Assembly (NCBI GenBank): GCA_032622095.1
Contig: CP136069.1
Location: forward strand, 67,977,319 to 68,041,318
Reading direction: 5' to 3'
Source of the DNA: Siphonodentalium dalli
Lineage: Eukaryota > Mollusca > Scaphopoda > Gadilida > Siphonodentaliidae
DNA: 64,000 nucleotides
Below the pieces are notes generated by a model. The model was not told the DNA's origin. It made no database searches and saw only the letters and a list, made by a program, of their open reading frames with translations. Below, in pieces: positions 44,101 to 56,100 of this stretch. Position 1 is the stretch's first letter; each line of letters begins with the position of its first letter. The position numbers and the translations under genes were made by a program.

Positions 44101-47100
44101 CAGTGCAGCGAGGGCAGTGAACTCTACCTGCATGTAGTCAACGAAGGTCGAGAATGTTATCTACCTTGATGTGTGACCATTTGTATCACGCTGCCGCTTT
44201 ACGTTTGCAATAAGAGTGTGAATAGACACATTTCGAATAATGAACTAATATTGATAAGAATATTACGAATAGCTAAGAGTCCGGAAACATTTTCGCAGAA
44301 TAATTGACGACTATGCACACTAAATCGAAATTAATCGGATTAATAGCAAACTTGTACTATTCTGGTAGATCGTATTCATTCCCATACTTTGGTATATTAT
44401 GTTTACTACTATAGCTAGTACACTCTTAAATAAAGCAATTGATTTAGGTCCTCCAGAATACATGTAGCCCCTGTAGTACCAAACAGCATGATACTATATG
44501 CCTTTAGAACAAGTAGAACGTAGGTTCCACAGAGTACCAAATCCTTGGCTCCAAGCTGATTGGATGAGACGATCACATGTGTCGGGGTTTCGGCTGCAAA
44601 TGATCAAATTGAAGTGAACAAAATGGCCGCGCCTTAACTCGCCTCATCTATCGCTTTACAGTACCCTATAACTACGGAGAAACACGACATAACAAGCGCT
44701 TGCATTTCTTATTTGAATCCGAGTTCGGCCTCGACTTACAGGTACACTTCTGAAGTTTTACTGTGGCCTAAAATTATACAATTTGGTTGCAAAGCCGTGA
44801 AAATCGAAGCCGTGAAATGATAAATAGTTTTTATTTTGGACAAATTTTGCCAAATTGGATCAAATAGTTACTTCTTGTTCTGGGATAATGTCAACACTGC
44901 TTGATTTGTGTCCGGAAAAGCTGTTGAACTACAAAAACCGGTCGATGTTGATAATTCGACTGTCACTGTTCACAACATTCCAACTTCCAAGTTCCAAGCC
45001 AACGCTGTTACATTTGCTGACTTGGTACTGACACGACAATAATTCCCCAAAGCTTTGATGTCAACCACTGGTGATTAGTACAGGACAATATAAACGAGAG
45101 GCCGATCACGATCGGCAGATGTTTAACCCATCCCTTGGCGATAGTAAATTGTTATAATCAGAATCATAATCTTTTAATGTTGAATTATAGAGTATACTGT
45201 TATGATATGAAGTAGTATATGGCAAATGTACATAATAACCAGTAATAACACAAATTATTGGAATGTATGAGTCAATATAGAAGGGTTAATATAACGTCTA
45301 AACTCTAGAGCCTGTCACCACTATCATAGTATAAGCAGTTCTATTCATGTTGTTGCAAATTGCCATGTGAGATATCAAAATAATATAATTATTTATTTAA
45401 TGGAAAAGGTTAAAAGACATGGAATGGGTAAAAGGGGTTAAATCACCTATCTCTGCCCTGTTTGATCCAATGTAGTCCCATCATCCAAGGACTTAGAGAG
45501 CTCCATTGGTCTAGTTAAATAAATTCACATTAAGTTGTGGTTAATAAGATAGCTAAATCAATTTATCCAATAATTCACTAATTTGTGTCTCTTATACAGA
45601 GGGAACATATGAGGGCTATAAATAACTCTCAATAAACCATGTCTTTTTATCTCTCTCACAGAGAAGCTGTGAGGCTGAGGTATTCATTAATTGTAAGTTA
45701 CTTGGGTTATAATTGGATAATTCTTAGTTGAAAAAGGGCCATATCTCTGGTATAACAAATTGGATCTAACCCATATTCAAACTCGTTCTGTATTTTGAGT
45801 TGAGAAACTCATATACCAAATTTGGCTCCTATCAGATGAAAAATGGTTGCTTTATCGAAGTATGTGTGAACTATATGTCAAAGGACCATAACTCCATTAA
45901 AAAACATCCGATCAAACCCATATTCGAACTCAATCAGTATGTTGGTCTGAGAACCTCATATACCATATTTGGTTACAATCAGATAAAAAATGTTTGATTA
46001 TGGCAGAATTCATGAATTCTAAGTAAAAAAAGGGCCATAACTCTGTAAAAAAAACTCGGATCAAACCCATATTCGAACTCGGTCTGTATTTTGGGCCGAG
46101 AAACTCACATACCAAATTTGGTTCCGATCAGATAAAAAATGTTTGAGTTATGGCAGAATGCGTGAATTCTAAGTCGAAAAAGTTCCATAACTCTGTAAAA
46201 AAAAGTTCGAACTCGATCTGTATTTTGGGCTGAAAACCCCATATACAAAATTTGGTTTTGATAAGGTAGAAAATGTTTGAGTTATCGCATTACACGTAAA
46301 GTGTCTACGGACGGACAGACGGACGGACAGACGGACGGACGGACGAACGACGAGTGGTCAATCCGGACAACGACACTATGTTTACCATACATGGTATGGG
46401 TAAACATAAAAACAACGTAGAAAATGAGAAAGTTTAGTCGGAATTGGTGTGTCGATATTCTCTTCTTCGGAATTAATGATCGCGAACTGAAGTGTGAATA
46501 CAGATCAGTCACTCATGATACATCATATTCATCTATTTTCATCGAAACATATGTGTGGCCAAGTCTACGAGTCAAGAACAGTGTCGCAAAATCATCGACC
46601 AGTTACGGAGTCTGCTGAACATTGTTTTGAATGTTTCTACGGAGTCTGCGATCGATGAACTGATAGGCCTACTGATTTATAGTGGTGTGATGTACACGTA
46701 TGTATGTATTGTCTGGTTGTAAGGTTGTAAGCCATTAATGACCGCGGTTTACCGCCATTCAACCATGGTCGAGTAGTATCACCGCGATTGACATTTTCTT
46801 ATACGGCATTGCTTTATAAATGCATGAGGCTAATGGCACCTCGGACGCTCGCCGAAAGCAACAAAATGGGCGACATTAGTTGCACGCCAAAATTTAACAT
46901 AACATGTTAAGGTGCTCGCCAAAAGAGACAAAGCATGCGATATTATGTTGCATGTTTTGTCGCTTTATGTACGCACCAGAAGCGCCATTGGGAATAGTAT
47001 TCCATGCACTTACCGTACATTCTTTATTGGCTTCTAGGGCTTTATCTACGTCATCGCATTTTGCCGCAGCTTATTTCGAGGGCTGATTTAACTATACACA

Positions 47101-50100
47101 AAACAATACTGGTATTTCGATTAATAAATTGTTTACGGTTTACACCAAAATTGTTCACTGACCGACATTCGCGGTTGCATTATCAATTTAAAAATTAACT
47201 AAATAAAACTCATATAACCGTCACATGAATAATGCGGTCTAACCGCAAACACGAGGTGGCACCACAGTCGGCCGTGATAAAATTATTGGTCAAACTCATT
47301 AAGGGGTCGATTAATTAGAGAACAGCTGTTTACATGGACCAATAGAGTTATGGAGTTGGCTATATCTTGAATGTTTCAATCGAACTATATGTGACTGTTA
47401 CTGAGTATATCGTTGTCATACATGGGCACGTAACTGGATTTGATGTACACCCACTAGTATGAATCAAGAAATGAAGTGCACATGTCACATGTGAGTGACT
47501 GAACAATTTCACACCTGTTCCTGGGCAATTTCAGACCAATATTGATAAGAATTACAAATAGCTAAAAGTAGTCTTAATTTTTTTTTTCGTATATACAGTC
47601 CAGAACATTTTTCGCAGAATAATTGACGACTATCCACACTAAATTCAAAGTCGCTAATTAACCGGAAAAATAGTAAAGTTTACTACTCAGCCTAGGGTAG
47701 ATCGTACTACTTTGGTAAGTTACGTTACTACTAGCTATATATACTACTAGCTATATAGTAGCTAGCTATATAGGTGGGTAGTTTTAACTCAAATACCTTT
47801 GACAGTTAAATTAACTACCTTTCGGGGCTATTTTAACGATCCAACAGGAGGCTAATTTTGACTACTTTGGGTAGAATGATGAATACGAACTAGACAGTTG
47901 TTAGTGTCTACAGGCGAGTGTCTACTGGTCTACGTAAAGCATTAAACATCGGCTGGTTATTCTAGCTTTAAACGGCGATCACATTTATATATAGAACAAT
48001 CACGTGGGTGGTAGTGGTAAGATATTTTCAAATGACAAGATACTGAAACGAATATTGGGCATTGGGTGTTATCATATTTCCGACTGAAGTAATTTGAAAA
48101 ACATTGGCTACTAAGAAACCGGTTTGGTTGCAGCTCGAAAATTAGTCTTACGTGAATTGTACGATGCACCGTCTCTTTGGTCTGGTGGGATGGGAGTGCT
48201 AATCTATTGAAGGGATGAGTGTTTCTTTACCTTAAAATAAGCATTGCGACATAAGTACATGTTCTATTATCACGGAGAGTGTTGACATTTCCGGAAATGC
48301 AACTAGTTTTAATTCTGCCAGGGTATGCACTTCAGTTTCTGCGTTACATTCAATAATTAATCATCATGCCGAATGAAACTACCACGCACGGTGTGATGAA
48401 ACATTACTTCGTGTGCTGCATGCCAAAAATTATTATTTTTGACAAACCCGAAATTTTAAAGACTTAAATCGTTGGGGTTGACTTGCGTTGAATTTACCTA
48501 TGCATACTTCATATGGATCTGGTTTAATGAAATGTGTACCTTCAATGATATTTAACAACAGGCTCGCATATGACCTACACGAACTTTCACTCCTTGATGG
48601 TTATACAATCCGCTGCTCTCGTCGTGGCATGGCTTGGAGTTGCGGCCATTTTGACAGCCATTTCATGGCCGCGATTATATTATTTTCTGTCCATGGCACT
48701 CTACTCTAATTTCACACGAACACGTCTAACTGCGTAATTCCTATGCCACACTATATGGTATAATGACTTTTTCGAGAGCTGATGTAATATAGACAACCAT
48801 GTTGGACGTCATCTTTGATAACAAAGTTTCCCCTAAGAGGATTTTAGATAATTATGTTACGCTTGAAGACTCTCTTGCGTCTTTTGACACCCACATCGCT
48901 AAATGATTCCGATGTTTATGTTTTGACCACAATGACCTCTATAGCAAAATGATGCCAGCTTTATGTCCCTTCACGATGAAATTAGCAATTAATTCCCAAT
49001 TAATATATGTCATGGCCCCATACCTCGTGGTCTAGTGGTTAGCGCGTCGGACTTGCCTTCGCTGTCAACACAGTGATACGAGACAAAAAAGATGCATGCA
49101 TCAGATCGCCCATGAACTATTTTACAATATTTAATCACGTATATTTGGAAAGTATTATAAACTTAATAAATATATTTATCGCACAATTAGTGAACGTTCA
49201 GACGACCACGATTCAATCGTACAAGTGGAAGGATTTCCGTTGTAGGATGTAACCGGTATTTCGATTGCGCATGCTCACGTCAATATCGCAAGTAAAACAA
49301 TAATATCAAGCCCTGTTTGATTCTAGATTCGAAATCATGGCGTATCCATAGATACCTCCATTTGTGACGAAATCGCAGTCGTGTGTACGTAAACATCGCA
49401 GCTGGAAAGATCGTAGGGTAGTGGGTGCCAAATTATTTAGTGATGCAAAGAGAAAACTCCAAGATGGCCGCATGTATTTCAACGGAATTCCGAACTTATT
49501 TAAGAAACCGCATATAGATGAAATCACAAACATGCATATTAAATTTATCTTCGATCTATAATGACAGATTTTGATTGTAAAGAGCGCCAAAGGAATTAAT
49601 GATACAAGATCAAAGATGGTTGCCCGTGGCAATGTTTTTGATCGGAAACATCAAATTCGATATCTCCCATATAGAGATGGTAATGCTTGTAAATATTCCG
49701 AATAATCCGCTGATAAATGACGACTGCAGTTTCAATGAAATCAAATGTAGAAATCCAAGATAGACAATGGCGCGGTCATGTATTTAATCAATAAATCAGA
49801 TTAATCGGATGAAAGATGTGATATTTAAGTATCCAGAGGTGTTAGCCGGTCGGAAATATCCAACAATTAAAACTTACTGTATATGTTGGAAGATTTCAAC
49901 CCGAGGGGAGAAGTGATAATGGAACTTGGAAACTTCGGTCTGGTTCAAGGGGCATGCATTTAAGATACCAGCTATGAGAACAAACACATAAACTCTTCAA
50001 ATAGACCCGACTGTGTCCCATGCAATATACGTACGTACACCCAACCACATGTCGCCACGTCCCTATACGTGTGACCAGTTTGAGATCATGCACGTTAACA

Positions 50101-53100
50101 TTTCAAACAGACCAAACAGTGTCCCAGATAATATGAGTATACGTGCACTTCAACCCCCTGTCGCCGAGTTCGACCAGCCATGATAACAAACACATGCACA
50201 TGAAATTTCCAAATAGACGGACATTGTGCCATGTAATATAAGTACGTATATCACAACCCTCTATCGCCGAGTCCCTACACGTGAAAAGTCTTGAGAACAT
50301 GCGCATGAAGTGTTCACCACGTCCCTACATGTGACATCCGTGAAAACATGCCCCTTACGTGTTCAAACAGACACGACACTATAAATACGCAGACCCAACC
50401 CCTTATATCGTCACGTCCCTACAGGACTGAGTGTACATTAAAATTAACTTCCACACAAGGAATGGCGTGCATGGGTTTTCATGAGACGCAAGCACTGTGC
50501 TGGCCACTAAAATCATGACCGAAAACATAATCGACAATGGCGACATATCGAGGGTTAATTGCCAGGATGTGTTGGGCAATATTCCTTATTTATTCGCGAA
50601 TCTAGTCGACGATAGTTCCGCTATACCTACATCCATTGAAAAGGGTACCTGATTATGAGCAGTGCAACATATTGTCAGTATGATAGCCACATTGTGGTTG
50701 TACCACCACCCCTACCCGGGGAGCAGGAGATGGTAACGGAGTGTTCATGTTAATCAGGGTAATAATTGTCCCACGCCTTGAAAGGGGGTACCTGTATAAT
50801 GTGTGTAATACATGGATCGATTATTATTAGTATTACCCCTAAACATAATCCACCTAAAACTCACACGGGTACTGCGGGAACCGATGTTAGTTTTCATATT
50901 TTGCGTACATCTATCGCGAATTATTTTCAATATGTTGAACACAATTTCAATTCTGATGTTATGCATATTTCTCGTTGTTTGACTGGACTATAAGCCCATA
51001 GTGGACCTATACCCGTCATTCAGTTTTATAGCGCGGGCCACAATGAAAACACATTATAGAGACCGTATATCTGGTAAGTAGATTTAGGTTCACATAGAGC
51101 GTAATTCAAATTCAAATAATGCCGATATGGGTTTATTTGTGTTTTTTTAAATATGTTCAATATTAGCTTATTTTCAGAACAGGCTGATGACACGTGACTA
51201 AAACATGGCCACTTTTATGTCATAAAACCCCGTTTTATTTAATGAAAAAAATTTAAAAATGGATGATTCCACAGTGGATCATAATGTATGACACATAGCA
51301 CTTGCTAGTAGACGCAAGTTTTTGTTGTCGGATCAAATGTACTTTCAGACTGTCCTTTTGTTGGGTTACAACTTACAACCTACGCACGCAATGACATGCC
51401 TTGTCTCATCTTTAAATAATGATTTCAAATTAACACTTTGTTTATCAGAGTCAATTCAACACTGAAAGTATGCTTGGATATCCAAATTAGTCTAAACAAA
51501 AATGGTGTTCAGAAATATCCAATGCAGCAAACCATCGGCTCAGTTGCTGATTTGCTGAAGATACTTTTAATAATTATTTCGTTGATATATGTGGAAATAT
51601 CGATAATAACGAGATATGTGAGTTCATCAGAGTGGCAATGTGTGTTTTACCAAAATGTGTTTCAGCTCAAACATGAACTGGCATTCGGCTCGACAAGGGT
51701 TTCAGGAATCATATGAAGCTCGTAACATACAAAGAGAAGACATCAAAGGTGTATGTCCTTGGTGGTGAGCATAATGTCAGTCTAATTATACGTTGAAGAG
51801 GCACATGGCCTTCGAAGTGAGAAAATGTGTTAAATCGTAACAGATTGTAAATTCATCATGTTATTCTTAGTGATTACGAATTCAAAGAACTTTTTTATTT
51901 TTCACATATACCCACAGCGATTGTTTTATCCCCCTTAAAATAGTTATAATACTCTAATTCATAGTTGTATCACATCGAGTGATTGTTTTTATCCAATACA
52001 CAATTAAAACAACTAAAAACTAACCTGAGTTATCTCTATAAGACTCGAGATCACCGTAGATTTCCAACTCACACATTGTCATGACATCTCTGGGACCGTA
52101 CGCCTGAATCCGTACATATCTCCCACTGACTGGATTTGTGCAGCTGAAATGAATATATTGGCCGGCTGTTCCTATTCCAGGGAAGTAGAAGCATTCGGAT
52201 ATGAAACCTGTCATGTCAGCAGAATTTTGCATACTTAATGACGTGTGGATCTTGAAGTTGCTCAGTCTTTCAGCTGTCAAAAAAATTAAATGCTGAGGCC
52301 ACGTTCACACACTTGGAGATATGTTTTATATGTTAACTATTGCATTCTGAACAGGTGACACATCTGACAGGCTCAGCGAAAATCGCATCTAGCCCTCCAG
52401 AATGACAGTGACAAGTCAGAATGGAGGACTAGCTGACAGAATATAAAGCATTTCCGTTTGTCAACTTAGCTATAGTGAAAGAGATAATGGCTTACAATCT
52501 ATCCATTATATAATTTTCCCACAAGTGGAAGCTGTATCCTGGAGCCGTTTAATGGAAATTTGAAACCAGAGTAAGAAATACCACTAAGAAAGCCTATTTT
52601 ATTGTATTCCAAAATTAATTTGACAATGAGCTGAAAATATGCCAAAATGTTACGATAGGATCAATATCAGTTGCAGACTGCTGAATAACAACAAAATAGA
52701 TAATCAAATACTTAGGCCGCATTCACACACTTTCAAATTAGCCCGGCATTAGTTGCAGTCATTTCGATGCATGGTGCTAAATGTATGATGTTCCAGAAAA
52801 CAAACGTAAAAATGCTTTAGAAATAAATCTGTGCCACAGCTGACTATGTGATAAATAAAAACTATGTAGTTCATGTTGTAGCGATGTGTAGCACTATCTG
52901 ATAACAGCTGGTAAGCCGTGAGTACGTTAAATTTAATTTAGTTTGTAATTCCAGGAACCGTTATCTCTCCTTGTTAAAGTGTCCAAAAGGAGATTGAATT
53001 TTAGTAGTAAATTGATGGACCACCTTTGACTCTTTGTTTGTATTGCACTTGTATGATAATATTATTTCTACAAGGGGTAATTGGAAGTATTAAGTTTATT

Positions 53101-56100
53101 GAAAGCCTCTGTATCAACGTGAGTCGCACTGAGTCATCAGACCACTCAGCACTGGTCCATTTATCTCCTGGCTTGACCAATCAGTATGACTGAACGTTGA
53201 GACAAAGTCAATTTAGATTATTTCCAGATTCCCACAGAAATTGGAGATTCTCTTCCACGCAGCCTTGCATAGAAGTTGTAATGATTTTAGCTCCGTGACT
53301 GCTCATGTACTTGTTTACTTGTAATGAATAAATTTCACCATGTCTAAGAGTTCTTACTTAGTAAAAAGGAAACATGGGAGTGCTATATACTCTGGAGGTG
53401 CCGTAAAAGCAGAACACTACGTGGGATTCTTAGACATGGATGCAGGCAGTCACGGAGAAAAGGGTAGGAGACAATTTGCTTATTGGCTGATTCACTCCCC
53501 TTCATAGATATTATGTCGAATCTTTTGGTTTAAAATTATGTAAATTTGCCATAGTTTAGACATGTTTAGAGAGTAAAGTTTTGAAAAATAATGAAAATAT
53601 CATTGTGCCGATTTGTCTTAGTTTTGTCTTGTTTTATGTCTTTGTCGAAATTGTTGTTTTAAAATCGTTGTGTCGATTTGTGATAGTTAGTCATGCGTAG
53701 TGAGTAAAGTATGAAACCTAATGAAAATATCGTTTTTGTCTTAGTTTTTAGTGCTTGGGGAGTAATGTTGATAAATTAAATTTTTGTGTATATAATGTTT
53801 CCAAAAAACTATCGCTTGTTTTGTGGTAATTGCCTCGATTTGAAGTAATCTGTTTGGAATTAAGGGAAGCGGTCCACTAGATAATGCTTAGTTGATCCCA
53901 TTGAGAAGAAAGTTAAAACAACTTGTCAAAATATCAGTTTAAATAAAAATAGTTTTTTCAAGGTCTTCATATTCCTTTGTTACAAACCGCTTCACACCCC
54001 TCGGGCAATCAAATTGGTCCAATTCATGGACAATATTTCTTGTATGAATCTGTAATTCGACGGGGCCAAAATATAGACTTGAGCTAAAACTCACACAGAA
54101 ATTGACACTAATTGGATAGTAAGCTGGAAGGAGATCAGAGCGGAAGGTGTGAAATTCTAACAATACACCGTGATAATGATTGCACAAGTCACTTTGGAAA
54201 TCAATACACGAATCATACCATTAGTAGCGGTCATATGGGGTGGGCTGCATGGGTGAGGGCACAACAATTTCGACTGAATATTTGTTGGCTTGTCCAGAAT
54301 GGCGGGGTTATCTGGTAGATCGTGCAGAGCGAAAATCTCACTACACAAGGTTATCCATGGACCACAGTATTCAGTAATCCTAATCGTCGTGATTATTTTG
54401 GCGAAACGAATGTTTTGGCCCCACATGAGTTTTACGACTACAAATAGTTAAAGGTGGATTATCTCTTCCGCAACATTACCCACATAAAGAAGTGTCCCAG
54501 TAATTGAATAAAATAATATCGAACTAATAAAGTTAATATTAATTGACAAAATCATTTTCGAGCAGGGATTTCCAACTCATATGGATTATTTTATACCCAG
54601 GAAACTATCTAAAGTTTGTTATTTAAAGAAATAGTCCATCTTTAAATCTAGTCGTAACTCTATCCGTGATTTGCGAAATACCCCTATACTCACGACAGCA
54701 GTCGCCGCGTTTTACGACCAATCCACCATCGATGCGATAAACATCGCCAAGGTCAACAATAAGCCACGGGTTATCTTCAGTGGTTGTGGCCGTACACGTG
54801 TATGTGGACCAGTCTGTATCCCTGTTGCCGTCCGTCGCATGGACTGCTTGTGCCATTGGGTCATACATGTAGGTCGTAGACTGCCAAACTCGCTTGAAAA
54901 GGGCGATATTTACTGCAAAATATTATATCAAATATACAAGTATAATTGGTGTCAACGATGAGTAGCAAAGCTGCGGCTAGTCACATTGTCACACCTTACA
55001 TTGTGTACACGGTGGATTGATTTGGTTTAGTGTGGGTTATATCATATTACTATGTTGCAACGGTTCAGTATGATGCATGATACACGTATCAAGTCAGTGG
55101 ATAGTAAAATAGTCTGGACTTCTTAGTTGGTCACATGTAACAATGGCTGTGTTGTGGTTATCATTATACCAATTTGTAGTCCAAGCTGCACAACACGTTG
55201 GCCTGACCACTACCAAGACTATCTTGAAACCGCATCTCCATCAAGACAAATAAATGTATGTCAGTGTTTCATATGTTGTTTTGTTCAAAATACTGAGTAG
55301 ACACTATGGGGTATGAGTGGTAAATGTAACTTCAGGGACATCATCAGGGGAGAGGTGTCAACAAGGTGCCAAAAATTATGTTTACCTTCAAGAGATAGCG
55401 AGTATAGATTCTTGAATTAGATGATAAACAACAGAGCTATTTTACCTTTAGCATTTAACTTTTGGGCTAGAGAGTCTTGATGCTGAGTCTCAATCATAAC
55501 GATTAAATGTATGTCGAAGTTTCATATGCAGTTTTATTAAAAAATACTGAGGAATATATGGGCCAAGTTTGGTCGATATGGGCATGCTCAGGGGATGGGT
55601 TGAAAAAAATGTTCAAATTTTGTTTTTGCTTCGTTGGTAGTTATTTTAACTGTCACGAATCTGCAGGAAGTTGTGAATATTGATCCTGAAAAAATATTGC
55701 AAATCGTTTGAGAAATATTGAAGATCCAAAACTTTATTTATAACTTTCTTGTGAAGACAATGTTTGTTTAGCGTTCTTCAGCCCAGCAGCTGGAATTGAT
55801 TTAGGTGAGCGTGATACAAAAAATAGACAGAAGACAAGGTTTTTGTTATCAATTAATTTTGTCAAATGGAATGTTCATGTGACCAATGACTTGAATCATT
55901 TATGGAAGTATCAAAATTCTGCTTGCAGAAATTTAAGCCTAGCAACATGTGAATTATTTTTAATGACTCTCGGATGATGGAATCTTTGCCATCAATTTAT
56001 GTGCAATATATCCGTCCATAATCACTTAATGAGCATATTATGTATATACATGAAACTATAATTTTGCGAATTTCAGACATGTTTTCTTTCTGAATGTTAA

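Larger units (their letters stand above)
51858..55216 (-). repeat. Segmental duplication unit A (F5/8C domain 1)
   Basis: It is the partner of 40680-43962 in direct orientation. The region from about 52900 to 54300 in intron 3 is private to this unit. Confidence 0.85.

Noticed and set aside
54623-54693. Extension of the F5/8C exon to the end of the open frame
   Set aside because: A consensus GTGAGT donor at 54693 and the conserved DCC/ERLSNF junction show that the rest is intron; the same holds at 43433.
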